A stretch of DNA of 64,000 bases. It comes from Bacteroidales bacterium UBA1374 (lineage in GTDB: Bacteria; Bacteroidota; Bacteroidia; Bacteroidales; UBA932). Where the stretch lies: assembly GCA_002305545.1 (NCBI GenBank), contig DBRG01000009.1, positions 14,841 to 78,840 of the forward strand, given 5' to 3'. Below are positions 7,958-17,248 of the stretch, piece after piece; position 1 is the stretch's first letter, and each line of letters begins with the position of its first letter. A program made the position numbers and the translations under genes. The notes under the pieces are model-generated. The model had not been told where the DNA came from and searched no databases. It worked only from the letters and a program-made list of their open reading frames with translations.

Positions 7958-8042
7958 CGGAGAGAGAGGGATTCGAACCCCCGGACCCTTGCGGGTCAAC
8001 GGTTTTCAAGACCGCCGCAATCGACCACTCTGCCATCTCTCC
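7958..8042 (-). tRNA. tRNA-Ser (anticodon TGA)
   Basis: Read on the minus strand, the 85-nt gene starts GGAGAGATGGCAGAGTGG, has an anticodon arm GCGGTCTTGAAAACCGT giving anticodon TGA, a variable arm CCCGCAAGGG, and a T arm GGGGGTTCGAATCCC. It ends TCTCTCC plus discriminator G. The acceptor stem pairs GGAGAGA with TCTCTCC. The long variable arm identifies a class II tRNA. CCA is not encoded. Its 3' end faces the accessory block at 1-7957, as is usual for integrated islands. Confidence 0.95.
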
Positions 8043-8121
8043 GTTTTCATGCCCTTTCTTGCTATGCCTAATGAGTCTTAAGGGGTTGCAAAAGTAAGGA
8101 AAAATTGGGATATGACACGTG

Positions 8122-9132
8122 TCAATAGATACTTTTTTCTTTTTTTAGCCATTCCACGGTATCGGCAAGGGTATCTTTTAATGGTCTGGTGGCATAACCC
8201 AGTTCCAGACGTGCCTTGTCAGAGGAGAATATGGCGTTGGTGGCCAGGGTGTATAGTGAATAGGATGAGAAAAGCGGTAATTGTTTGTTAATCTTGTAAT
8301 ACAGAGAACAGAAAGGCAGGGCAGCTTTTGCAAGCCACATGGGAGCCATAAGCCTGGGTGTTTTTTTACCTGTGACACTCTGAAAAGTTCGAAAAAATTC
8401 TTTTATGGATATATATCGGTTACCCAGGATGTAGCATTCCCCCCTGCCCCCTTTCCTGCAGGAGGATATGGTGCCTGATGCCACATCGCGTACATCTACA
8501 AAATCGTAGCCCCCATCGACTCCCATGGGCAAAGACCCACGCCAACAGTCAATCACCAGCTGTGTTGCGTAATTATTAGCGTGGGAATTGGGACCGCAAA
8601 TACCGGACGGGTGAACGATGGTGGCATCCAGGCCTTTTTGTGCTGCATCCAGAACGTATTGAGTGGCCTCGGCTTTTGTTTTGCTGTACATCCCGTAAAC
8701 AAGATCCTTGTCAAAATGATCTATCTCGTGTATGACCTGTCCCATTGGTTTTTCCGGTATGGCATGCACCGAACTTACATATACAAGTTTGGTTGCTTTG
8801 AATTTTATGGCGGCGTCGATAACATTTCTTGTCCCTCTGACATTTACGTCATATACGATAGGCTGGTATTTCAGGGAAGTGGTCACAATGCCGGCCGCAT
8901 GGATTACAAAAATATCATAGTCCGGACTAACACAGAAAAAAGTTTCCAAAGATAAAGGATCCAACACATTCCCGTAACAGATCTCCGCCTGTGGAGGCAG
9001 GCGTGAGGCCAACACATCACCCTGCAGTACAAGAGCACGTACTTTTCTGCCATCAGCAAGTAATTGGGATACTATGGTATAACCCAAATGTCCGGCAGCT
9101 CCGGTCACTAAAAATATTTCTTGTTTTTGCAC
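8122..9132 (-). CDS. NAD(P)-dependent epimerase/dehydratase (extended SDR)
   Basis: The 336-residue protein opens VTGAAGHLGYTIVSQLL, the TGxxGxxG nucleotide-binding motif of extended short-chain dehydrogenases. It carries YVSSVHAI around residue 117 and YGMYSKTKAEATQYV (active-site Tyr and Lys of YxxxK) around residue 146. The length and layout fit dihydroflavonol-reductase / 3-beta-HSD-like members, which reduce or epimerise sugar, sterol or flavonoid-like substrates with NAD(P)H. The start codon appears to be GTG at 9130-9132. It is the last gene of the long minus-strand run, 30 nt behind the hybrid kinase. The natural substrate cannot be inferred. Confidence 0.85.
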   Translation of the reverse strand: MQKQEIFLVTGAAGHLGYTIVSQLLADGRKVRALVLQGDVLASRLPPQAEICYGNVLDPLSLETFFCVSPDYDIFVIHAAGIVTTSLKYQPIVYDVNVRGTRNVIDAAIKFKATKLVYVSSVHAIPEKPMGQVIHEIDHFDKDLVYGMYSKTKAEATQYVLDAAQKGLDATIVHPSGICGPNSHANNYATQLVIDCWRGSLPMGVDGGYDFVDVRDVASGTISSCRKGGRGECYILGNRYISIKEFFRTFQSVTGKKTPRLMAPMWLAKAALPFCSLYYKINKQLPLFSSYSLYTLATNAIFSSDKARLELGYATRPLKDTLADTVEWLKKEKSIY

Positions 9133-9162
9133 ATAATATACATGACAAGAAACATGCCGTTA

Positions 9163-12100
9163 TTATATGTGCCTTTCAATTTCATGCAATACCTTTTGCC
9201 ACTCATTTTTCAGCGCCTTGATATTGCTTTCCATTGTATCCAGGATGCCTTCTTTTGCCATCATTTCCATGCGGGCAGCCATTGTTCCCATTGATTTATA
9301 CCTGGCTGTTAGTGCTCCCCCTTTAATATAGTGGGCGAGTGCAACAATTTGACGGACATCACCCTTGTTTATTGCTAGTTCAAAATCATTCAGTTTTTCC
9401 TTCATGTCCGATATGGAAACCATGAGCATTTTTTTGACCATTTCCGTGTCTCCTCCCATCGCATCAAGAAAATCCACATAATTGAAGTGATCCTTGGAAT
9501 TGTTAAACCTTGCCAGATACTTAGCCATGTAAGATTCCAAATCTTCCCTGAGAATGGGTTTTGACAGGAAGTCGTCCATTCCACTGCGCAATGCTGCCTG
9601 TTGTTCTTCCTTGGAAGCTCCGGCTGTAAGTGCTATGATAGGTACAGGGAGTAAGCTTGGGTATTTTGACTCCCATTCCCTTATTTTCCTGGTCGCCTCA
9701 AGCCCATCCATCTGGGGCATCTGAACATCCATTAAAATCAGGTCCAGGTGTTCTTTTTTTATTGTTTCCAGCACCTGCAAACCGTTAACAGCTTCACGGA
9801 CTTGTGCCCCGGGCATTATAGTGCCAATATAAGATTTGATAAGCATCATATTCATGGGAATATCCTCGGCAATCAGTATCACAGGATTATCCACGGCTGT
9901 TAATGCAGGATCCTTTTCGCTTGCCTTTTCTTTTGCCTTTTCATCCGATGGCACTGTTTCTGAGGGGATTCCCTTATCAAAGATAGACATGATCTTTTCG
10001 TACAACACGTCTGCGTTTATTGGCTTTACCATATGATACCTTACACCCAGATCCTTGCATTTATCTCTTAAAAGCTGATCATCAGAAGAACTGTGCAACA
10101 GGATCAGGGGCATGGTCTCGGGTAAAACCATCATTTTTTCACGGATCATCTGAATCACTGCAAAACCATCTACGTAGGGCATGTGATAATCGATCAATAA
10201 CAGATCAAAAACCTGTTCTTCCAATAACCTGAGCGCAGACAGGCCGTTATCGCACTCGCTGCTATTCACTCCCCAGTACTTGAAGTTGTCCGTTAATATT
10301 TTCCTGTTTGAAGCGTTATCATCAACAATGAGTACATTTTTTACAGGCAATTCGCCTTTGGCTTGTTCATGCGTTTCATGATCATGCCGGAATTTGGTTT
10401 CTAAAGAAAATGAGAATGTGCTGCCTTCTCCCAACTTACTCTGAAGTTCGATACCGGATCCCATTTTCCTGGCGAGGAGATTGGATATGGTCAAACCAAG
10501 TCCGGTACCACCATATTTGCGTGTAGTGGAACTGTCTGCCTGGGTAAAGGCATTAAACAACCGGCTTTGCTGAGACTTGGTTATCCCTATGCCTGTGTCT
10601 CTTACATAAAATGTATACCTGCCTTTTTCCGAATCCAGTTTTGAAAATTCCATTTTTAGTTCAACCTCTCCCTTTTCGGAAAATTTCACAGCATTGCTCA
10701 ATAAATTGGTCAGTATCTGTTTTAGCCTGACAGGATCTACAAATGCCATCCTGGGAGTGTCTGGCGGAAAACTAAAGAGTAATTCAAGTTGTTTTGCAGA
10801 AGCATGGTACTTGATAATGTCGATCGTTTGATTAAGTAACTGGAAAATATCTGTTTCCAGTAATTCCAACTCCAGTTTACCGGCTTCGATTTTGGAAAAA
10901 TCGAGTATGTCATTAATGATACCCAACAATGCCTTTCCAGATGTGTTGGCACTTTGTGCGTATTCTTCCTGCACGGAAGAAAGTTTGGTTTTAAGCAAAA
11001 GATCTGTAAAACCGATAACTCCGTTAAGTGGTGTTCGGATCTCATGACTCATGTTGGCCAGAAATTCCGATTTGGTTTTATTTGCCTTCTCTGCCTTTTC
11101 TTTCTCGCGTTCTAGCAGTTTCCTGATCTGAATCTGGTACTGAAGATTTACCATAAGTTCGGCAAAAATTGTCAACAGCAGGTTTTCCCTTTCTGAATAC
11201 TGGTGCAAATTTCTGACAAAATCCAAGCCCACAAAGCCAATAAGCTCCTTACTTGTCCATATGGGAACCGTAAGAACACTCTTGATTTTTTGATCCTGCA
11301 GAATCTTTTTTGCTTCATTATCAGGCAATGATCCAACATCATAAATGAAAAAAGCCTTTTTGTTCCTGTGGTTTTCAAGCACCTGTGGCATGTAACTGGC
11401 TGGAATTTTCTGCATTGTATCAATTGCAGGAAAGACTCCCCTGGCACACCATTCGAACGTATTGGTTAAGGTTTTATTCTTGAGATCATACATGAACACA
11501 TAAGACCTGTCGGCCCCCACAAAGTCGCCTATCTTTCCCAGGGCCTTTTGGATTTCCTTATTAACCTTTTCAATAGGCATTTTTATAAACGACTTTGCCA
11601 TATCCACAAGAAGGTACAACGTGTCCTGGTGTGCATATTGTTCAGTGATATCCAGCAATGATGCCAAAAAATATTTCCGTTCTCCTACTTCCAGGATCTC
11701 TGCTGTCAGTAAACCCTTCCTTATATTCCCCAACCCGTCCCTTACAGTCATTTCCACGTTTTTAACTTGTTTATTGGTATTCAGCTGATCCAGAATAAAG
11801 TTCAGGGTTTCTATCTGGTAGAATAGTCTCAGTTCAAGAAGAGACTTCCCTATAACTTCATCCCGTTTATAACCCAGGGTATTCAGGAAAGCATTGTTCA
11901 CGTCAATGATCTTTCCGTCGGGATAGGAATAAAGAGATGTAAGTGCCGGATTGTTACGGAACAGAAGTTCAAAACGTTGTGAAGCCTTCCGTTCGTCTGT
12001 CAAGTCTTTTAAAATGGCAAAAACACAATCTTCTCCATTCCATTTTCCATAGAAAATCGTTGATTCTACAGGGATCAACGTGCCGTCTTTTTTCTGAACG

Positions 12101-12723
12101 GACTGCAAACAACGATCCCTTTCACCATTTAGCATGGGATCAAAGATTTTTTTGGATTCTTCTTTTGACTCAATAGAATCTATTCCCGGAATGCCTTTCT
12201 CAATCAATTCTTCCAGGGAATAACCAAGTTTACTAAAAGTGGCCTGATTGGCGTGGATGATCTTTCCATCCTTTGAAGTCACTATGATCATATCCAGCAT
12301 GGAATTGAACAATGTACTGAAATTGGCCTCCTTTGCCTTCAGGTGGTCTTCCATTACTTTACGCTGGGTAATATCGGTAAATAAAGTAGTAAAAAAACCT
12401 TTTTCCTGAGAAAACACGTGCACTTGGTACCACTTGTGCAATAGTTCCGAAAACTGCTCAAAATCTTTTAATTCGCCATTCAGTGCCACCGATCCATAGG
12501 TTTCTATCCAGTCAAATTCTGAATTTTCAATGCCGGGCAACACTTCACGTACGGTCTTTCCAATGATATCGTCCGCTTTCAGTCCGGTTATCTGTTCAAA
12601 CGCAGAATTGACTTCCAGGTACCGGTAATCTACCGGCAATCCGCTCTCATCCACAATGATCTGGTGAGAAGCAAAGGCAAAGGGAGACATCTTAAGTAAG
12701 TCAGATATTCTTTCAGCTTTCAT
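9163..12723 (-). CDS. Hybrid sensor histidine kinase (PAS3-GAF-HK-REC-REC-Hpt)
   Basis: This 1186-residue kinase has no obvious membrane span. Three PAS domains occupy about 1-115, 125-240 and 250-360, followed by a GAF domain at about 370-540. The H-box FLANMSHEIRTPLNG places the phospho-His near residue 560. The ATPase domain includes DTGIGI and GGTGLGL. Two receiver domains follow, with likely phospho-Asp in LLIDYHMP (about 843) and LILMDVQMP (about 996). The Hpt domain has AHYIKGG (about 1128). It is therefore a complete intramolecular phosphorelay, and the final output regulator is not adjacent. The gene begins 12 nt after a secreted serine hydrolase. The signal is presumably cytosolic, sensed by PAS/GAF. 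Confidence 0.93.
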   Translation of the reverse strand: MKAERISDLLKMSPFAFASHQIIVDESGLPVDYRYLEVNSAFEQITGLKADDIIGKTVREVLPGIENSEFDWIETYGSVALNGELKDFEQFSELLHKWYQVHVFSQEKGFFTTLFTDITQRKVMEDHLKAKEANFSTLFNSMLDMIIVTSKDGKIIHANQATFSKLGYSLEELIEKGIPGIDSIESKEESKKIFDPMLNGERDRCLQSVQKKDGTLIPVESTIFYGKWNGEDCVFAILKDLTDERKASQRFELLFRNNPALTSLYSYPDGKIIDVNNAFLNTLGYKRDEVIGKSLLELRLFYQIETLNFILDQLNTNKQVKNVEMTVRDGLGNIRKGLLTAEILEVGERKYFLASLLDITEQYAHQDTLYLLVDMAKSFIKMPIEKVNKEIQKALGKIGDFVGADRSYVFMYDLKNKTLTNTFEWCARGVFPAIDTMQKIPASYMPQVLENHRNKKAFFIYDVGSLPDNEAKKILQDQKIKSVLTVPIWTSKELIGFVGLDFVRNLHQYSERENLLLTIFAELMVNLQYQIQIRKLLEREKEKAEKANKTKSEFLANMSHEIRTPLNGVIGFTDLLLKTKLSSVQEEYAQSANTSGKALLGIINDILDFSKIEAGKLELELLETDIFQLLNQTIDIIKYHASAKQLELLFSFPPDTPRMAFVDPVRLKQILTNLLSNAVKFSEKGEVELKMEFSKLDSEKGRYTFYVRDTGIGITKSQQSRLFNAFTQADSSTTRKYGGTGLGLTISNLLARKMGSGIELQSKLGEGSTFSFSLETKFRHDHETHEQAKGELPVKNVLIVDDNASNRKILTDNFKYWGVNSSECDNGLSALRLLEEQVFDLLLIDYHMPYVDGFAVIQMIREKMMVLPETMPLILLHSSSDDQLLRDKCKDLGVRYHMVKPINADVLYEKIMSIFDKGIPSETVPSDEKAKEKASEKDPALTAVDNPVILIAEDIPMNMMLIKSYIGTIMPGAQVREAVNGLQVLETIKKEHLDLILMDVQMPQMDGLEATRKIREWESKYPSLLPVPIIALTAGASKEEQQAALRSGMDDFLSKPILREDLESYMAKYLARFNNSKDHFNYVDFLDAMGGDTEMVKKMLMVSISDMKEKLNDFELAINKGDVRQIVALAHYIKGGALTARYKSMGTMAARMEMMAKEGILDTMESNIKALKNEWQKVLHEIERHI

Positions 12724-12735
12724 AGAACAATCAGT

Positions 12736-13824
12736 TTATTCGTTTTTATTCACCCATTCATTGATAGCCAAAGAGTCGCTATTGTTAAGGAAAAGATGAG
12801 CCATGTCCTCTATGACATCATGGCCTGCCTGGCTATTGGTAAAATATATCATTATCCTTTTTTGACGCAATCCTTTCCCTGGAACAATCAGGAACAGCGA
12901 TTTGAAAGCCCCGTTGTCCCCCCAGTGAAATACCACCTCTCCCAGTTCGGGATGTTTCTCTATTCCCACCCCCAGTCCCCAAAATATCCTTTGATCACAC
13001 TCCCTTGGCTTATCGGCATACCTTACCGCCTGCACCTTGGGGGTAAAGATGGCTTTCCGGGATTCCTTGCCGAGGCCGGTGCCCCGGCTCAACGCCTCCA
13101 GAAACCTCATGTAATCTGCAGCTGTTGTCCTTAAGGTATAAGCCGCATTAGCCCGTGGAAAATTTCCCTTACCCCTGTCCTCGCCATCGCGGTTGAAACC
13201 GCTAACAGCCAGGGAGTTATAATCATCCCTCCAGGTGTAGGACGAGGAAACCATCCCCAGAGGAAGGAACACCTCCTTCTGAGCAATTTCTTCCAGTCCC
13301 TTCCCCTGGATCTGTTCCACCGCCCTTTGCAAAAAAGCATACCCTTCTCCCGAGTAACTGAATGCAGAGTCAGGTCTGAATTTAAAAACTATGGGCGACT
13401 CCGGCCATTCAGGCGAACTTGGTGAAACAGCCCAGTTGGGCAGGCCTGTAGCATGAGATAGAACGATACGTGCCGTAAGCATACGTGCCAGTTCCTTGTT
13501 CACGAACCTTTCAATGTCTGTATATTCAGCAAGCGGCCTGTCCAGGTCTATCTCTCCCCTGTCGCTCATCCTCATGACAATATAGGCTAACACCGGTTTA
13601 CTGAGCGATGCAGCCTGGAAGACTGTCTTACCGTCCTCTCGGGGTATTATCGTGGAAACTGTAGAAATTTCGTACCCAACATAAGCTTTCCCTTGGGTAT
13701 AGGCCACTTGTATGAGAGGGATCCCGGCTTCCCGGGCTATTTGGGAAAGTTGATCATTATAGTCGGATACGCAGGAATACGTCACTGCAACAAGAAGGAT
13801 AACGAAGAATGGTTTAATATTCAT
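12736..13824 (-). CDS. Lipoprotein serine hydrolase, class C beta-lactamase-like
   Basis: The start at 13824 is preferred because GGAG lies 8 nt upstream; an in-frame ATG 18 nt earlier is the alternative. The product begins MNIKPFFVILLVAVTYSC, a lipoprotein signal with Cys at the likely cleavage site. Catalytic motifs are S-L-S-K (in AASLSKPVLAY), Y-S-G (in FSYSGEGYAF) and H-W-G (in FHWGDNGAF) of the beta-lactamase / penicillin-binding-protein fold. Such proteins act in the periplasm as esterases, D-aminopeptidases or peptidases more often than as true beta-lactamases. It sits between an exonuclease gene and the large kinase. It is one of five related hydrolases in the window. Confidence 0.88.
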   Translation of the reverse strand: MNIKPFFVILLVAVTYSCVSDYNDQLSQIAREAGIPLIQVAYTQGKAYVGYEISTVSTIIPREDGKTVFQAASLSKPVLAYIVMRMSDRGEIDLDRPLAEYTDIERFVNKELARMLTARIVLSHATGLPNWAVSPSSPEWPESPIVFKFRPDSAFSYSGEGYAFLQRAVEQIQGKGLEEIAQKEVFLPLGMVSSSYTWRDDYNSLAVSGFNRDGEDRGKGNFPRANAAYTLRTTAADYMRFLEALSRGTGLGKESRKAIFTPKVQAVRYADKPRECDQRIFWGLGVGIEKHPELGEVVFHWGDNGAFKSLFLIVPGKGLRQKRIMIYFTNSQAGHDVIEDMAHLFLNNSDSLAINEWVNKNE

Positions 13825-13886
13825 ACATTCTCCGGTTTTCATATCAACCCGGGATTAAACAAAGATACAAGAAAAAACAGTAAATA

Positions 13887-14381
13887 TTACAATATCTTAA
13901 GGGCAATAGCAGCACAGGCCATGGCATCATCCAGCGCGTTATGGTGGTTTGTCAGAGCATGCCCGCAGGCGGCAGCAACTGTTGGTAACTGGTGATTGGG
14001 CAAAGACTTACCGAAGTGCCTTCGCGACGCCCGGAGGGTGCACAGGAATTTATAATCTGGATAATCCATGCAATACGTGAAAAATGCGGCTTTCAGGCAG
14101 CCTTCGTCAAATTGGGCATTGTGAGCAACCAGGGGCAAGTCTCCTATATAAGGATCAATTTCCTTCCAGACATGAGAAAAAACGCGTGCGTTTTCTGTAT
14201 CTCTGGCATTGAGTCCGTGAATCATGGTGTTACGGTACAGGTAATAATCCGGTTCAGGCCTGATAAGCCGGTAAATGGTCTGCTCCGGAATCCCGTACCG
14301 TACTATCACGATTCCCACGCTGCATACACTGGAAGGCTGTTCGTTGGCCGTCTCAAAATCTATGGCCGCAAAATGATTCAT
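13887..14381 (-). CDS. DEDDh 3'-5' exonuclease (DnaQ-like)
   Basis: The 164-residue protein has FAAIDFETAN (Exo I Asp and Glu) at the start, HNAQFDEGCL (Exo II Asp) near residue 90 and HNALDDAMACA (Exo III His and Asp) near residue 147. It is thus a stand-alone DnaQ-type exonuclease similar to the proofreading epsilon subunit, acting on single-stranded DNA or RNA in the cytoplasm. The ATG overlaps the stop of the GH43 gene by one base (TAATG), so the two are translationally coupled. An exonuclease coupled to a secreted glycosidase is unexpected and is probably operon packing rather than a shared pathway. Confidence 0.9.
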   Translation of the reverse strand: MNHFAAIDFETANEQPSSVCSVGIVIVRYGIPEQTIYRLIRPEPDYYLYRNTMIHGLNARDTENARVFSHVWKEIDPYIGDLPLVAHNAQFDEGCLKAAFFTYCMDYPDYKFLCTLRASRRHFGKSLPNHQLPTVAAACGHALTNHHNALDDAMACAAIALKIL

Positions 14382-16105
14382 TACTCAAAGTCCTTGACAA
14401 TTTGTTGGTTGGGTGTTATGCCGTTTTCATTGAAAGATTCAATGGTGAAATAATAATCCAGCTTGCTGTTCAGGCTGTTTATGACCAGGGTTGTATCGCG
14501 GTACACCATGTGATCCAGATACAGCTTGTTTCTGTCTGTACCGTAACTGATATTGTAACCGGTCGCATGATCAGCCTTGGACCAGGAAAGCGACACATTT
14601 CTTTTATCAAGGGGATTCCTTTGTGCAGAAAAATGCGTTATCCTGCCCGGCAGCGGTCCCGAACCTTTACCGAATGCCCTGAATCCGCTGATGGCAAAAT
14701 GCCCGCCGGGAACCTCAATATTCGTGATTTTCAAATACCGGCACAGTACTTTATCTTCCAGTGGCATATATACGTGAGAATTGTCCGTGTTGTTTCCTGA
14801 CCGATCTGCTAGCATTTCCCATGTATTGCCATCAAGGGAACACTCAACGGTAAAACGGTGGCATGCACCCTTTTGCCTGCCCCTGATTTGTGCATCGTGT
14901 TCTGCAAAATTCATCTGAAGGGCATATACATTAAAAAAATCGCCCATGTCCACGATGGCATACTCACCCGCATCACCGCTTGCAGCAGCCCAATAGGTAC
15001 GGATATCTTCATCGGTCATATGGCATGCAGGAAGGGAATCCACAGAAGAGGACACCATTACCGGTTTGTCATAGGTGAGCAGCATCCATCCGGGGAACAC
15101 GTCCCCAAAGCTTCGGATCTTTCCCTGGGGCAGAACAAACGGGTAATCCCCGTATTTTGTTATGGCGTAATAGGTACCGTCTTCGTCCAGGAAAACGGGA
15201 AACAATCCCAGGCGGCGTTCAAACATGTGCTTTTGCGATATGGATATAGTACCTATGTGCCAGAAATTCCCATACGTATCGGCAAAGGAACTGCCGTGGC
15301 CTGCCCCCGAGGAAAACCCAGCCGGTTTAACCATGGAGGGGTTGTGCTTTTGCAGCACAAAGGGTCCCAGGGGATCCCCGGAAAGGTAAACAGCATCGGC
15401 ATAACTCTTGAACTCGGTCCCAGGGCCGGCGTATTGCAGGTAATATTTTCCACCATGTTTGGTTACCCACGGGCCCTCGATCCAGGGAGCCCTGTCCGTC
15501 AGCGTATTGTAATCTCCGGGCACCTCCCATCCGTATTCAGCCGGATTGGCATACACCAGTTCCCTGACATCACCCAAAAAGGCAAATCCGTTGCGGTAGT
15601 CCACCTCCACCCCATACAGGGGCCTTTGGTCCGAACAACCCCAATACAGGTACAGCCGCCGGTCATCGTCCAGGAAAAAGGCCGGGTCCCATACCGGAAT
15701 TTCCAGCGCTTCCACTGCTATCTCCCAGGTACCTGAAAGCGGATCTGCACTTTTATAGATGGTACTTTTCTGGTTTGAAGAGGCCAGGAAAAACAGCGTA
15801 TCTTCAATGTCAACTGCCGTAGGGGCATATTCTTCTGTGGGGATCTGGTCTGTCTGAACAAAGTTCCAGTCGGCAAGATTTTCAGACCACCAGTAACCAC
15901 CCGATTTAGAAGCAAAAAGAAAGTATTTGTCCCTGAACCGGACCATGGAAGGATCGGCAGCCTCCCTGCGCGAAGGGAAAGGGTCCTCCAGTGCAAAACG
16001 GTAAGCAAGATCCATGGGGTTGCACATTGTATTCAAAGCGGGTTCAGTGGAACAGGCAGCAAATGCCATGAACAGGGCCAATGCGGGTAAAATTTTATTC
16101 ATCAT
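14381..16105 (-). CDS. GH43-type glycosidase lipoprotein with C-terminal discoidin and FN3-like domains
   Basis: A lipoprotein signal (ALALFMAFAAC) leads into a five-bladed propeller. Likely catalytic landmarks are the Asp in EAADPSMVRF (residue about 51), the pKa-modulating Asp in VWDPAFFLDDD (about 147) and the Glu in WIEGPWVTKHGGKYYL (about 217), as in GH43. Residues of about 370-485 resemble an F5/8 type C (discoidin) carbohydrate-binding module, and the last 90 a fibronectin type III domain (LSWSKADHATGYNISY). GH43 enzymes remove arabinose, xylose or galactose. The start overlaps the sialidase stop (ATGA) and the stop overlaps the exonuclease start. Attachment is to the outer or inner membrane; the substrate is uncertain. 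Confidence 0.85.
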   Translation of the reverse strand: MMNKILPALALFMAFAACSTEPALNTMCNPMDLAYRFALEDPFPSRREAADPSMVRFRDKYFLFASKSGGYWWSENLADWNFVQTDQIPTEEYAPTAVDIEDTLFFLASSNQKSTIYKSADPLSGTWEIAVEALEIPVWDPAFFLDDDRRLYLYWGCSDQRPLYGVEVDYRNGFAFLGDVRELVYANPAEYGWEVPGDYNTLTDRAPWIEGPWVTKHGGKYYLQYAGPGTEFKSYADAVYLSGDPLGPFVLQKHNPSMVKPAGFSSGAGHGSSFADTYGNFWHIGTISISQKHMFERRLGLFPVFLDEDGTYYAITKYGDYPFVLPQGKIRSFGDVFPGWMLLTYDKPVMVSSSVDSLPACHMTDEDIRTYWAAASGDAGEYAIVDMGDFFNVYALQMNFAEHDAQIRGRQKGACHRFTVECSLDGNTWEMLADRSGNNTDNSHVYMPLEDKVLCRYLKITNIEVPGGHFAISGFRAFGKGSGPLPGRITHFSAQRNPLDKRNVSLSWSKADHATGYNISYGTDRNKLYLDHMVYRDTTLVINSLNSKLDYYFTIESFNENGITPNQQIVKDFE

Positions 16106-17235
16106 TTCTTGTTTGAAAATATTTCGGATTCCCTCAAGCGGATAAACACAATTTCCTTATAATCCTCTCTTTCGTAAAGTACGCCAACGTTCCCTCCCGA
16201 GAGTACGGTCAAGGAAGAATAGGCCGAGTTTCCGGCACAGATTGTCTTGCCTTCGCTCCAGGTTTTTCCCCCGTCATCACTCACCCGGAGTGTCAGGTTT
16301 TCCCTCCGGTCAGGGCTGTCGGGGTTGGAAAAGAAGAGCCGTTCCCCCACCCGTGCCAGCCCGGCGTTGCACCCCGGATCGGCAAGTGACGCCTCGGCTT
16401 TTGTAATCCAGGTCTTTCCCTCATCGGACGAAAGGTGCATGTAGCGGTGGCCGGCGCCGTTCACCCGGCTGTTGACCATCCAGGTCCCGTCTTCCAGTTC
16501 TATGACTTTAGACTCGTCCCCGGGCTGTAAGGCCGTGTCCATCAAATACCAGCTCTGCCCGTGATTGTCACTGGCAAACAGGTACAACCCCTTTTGCAGG
16601 TTTACCAGCGTATGTACCAGCTTCCCGCTGCCGGTCTGCATGCCCCGCCCCGAAGTGATGAATTTGAAATCCCTTTCCCAGCCGGGTTGTGTAATCTGGC
16701 TGGTGATGTCTTCCGGGGTGCTCCAGGTGGTGCCGTTGTCGGTGCTTTTTATCACCCTCAGATAGTAGACACCCGGCTCCTGAAGGTGGTCCATAAAATT
16801 GAACAGGAGAAATATCGTACCGGTGACATGGTCCACGATCAGGGATGGGTCCGAGGCCGATTGCCCGAAGGGATAATCCACCACGCTGCGTATGTCGGAC
16901 CAGGTCCTGCCATGGTTCCGGCTGGTACGTATTACAATGCTGATATCCGGATTGCCCCCCAGATCGGCACAGGAGGAAACACGCTGGTCACAGACTGCGA
17001 GCAGGTGCCCGTCAGGGGCCGTTGCCAGGGCCGGTATCCTGTAACAGGAAACCCCTCCTTGCTGAGGAAGTGACTGGCCCGCTTGCGTATGCTGCAGTGA
17101 CTCCGGATGCTCCGGCTGGCGTTGCTCCAGGGGTACCTTCTGAGAGGTAAAAAGCACCTGTTCCAGTGGTTGATGGTCACATGAAACCAATAACAGCAAA
17201 AGCGCGAAAACCAGGAAAATTCTTTTCACAGGCAC
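16102..17235 (-). CDS. Exo-alpha-sialidase, GH33 family, lipoprotein
   Basis: The 377-residue protein has a lipoprotein signal (FALLLLLVSC) and the sialidase RIP motif in YRIPALATAPDG, whose Arg binds the sialic acid carboxylate. Several Asp-boxes are visible: SRNHGRTW, STDNGTTW, SDNHGQSW, SSDEGKTW and SDDGGKTW. They define the six-bladed sialidase propeller. It should release terminal sialic acid from glycoconjugates at the cell surface or in the periplasm. No nan catabolism genes are present in the window. It begins 13 nt after the CDF gene and overlaps the GH43 gene by ATGA, so sialidase and GH43 are probably made together and may trim the same glycan. Confidence 0.92.
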   Translation of the reverse strand: MPVKRIFLVFALLLLLVSCDHQPLEQVLFTSQKVPLEQRQPEHPESLQHTQAGQSLPQQGGVSCYRIPALATAPDGHLLAVCDQRVSSCADLGGNPDISIVIRTSRNHGRTWSDIRSVVDYPFGQSASDPSLIVDHVTGTIFLLFNFMDHLQEPGVYYLRVIKSTDNGTTWSTPEDITSQITQPGWERDFKFITSGRGMQTGSGKLVHTLVNLQKGLYLFASDNHGQSWYLMDTALQPGDESKVIELEDGTWMVNSRVNGAGHRYMHLSSDEGKTWITKAEASLADPGCNAGLARVGERLFFSNPDSPDRRENLTLRVSDDGGKTWSEGKTICAGNSAYSSLTVLSGGNVGVLYEREDYKEIVFIRLRESEIFSNKK

Positions 17236-17248
17236 TAAAATAATGAAA

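Noticed and set aside
13887..14381. Exonuclease as a CRISPR-adaptation or phage DnaQ partner
   Set aside because: It is coupled to glycosidase genes 49 kb from the CRISPR arrays, and nothing in its surroundings supports a defence role.
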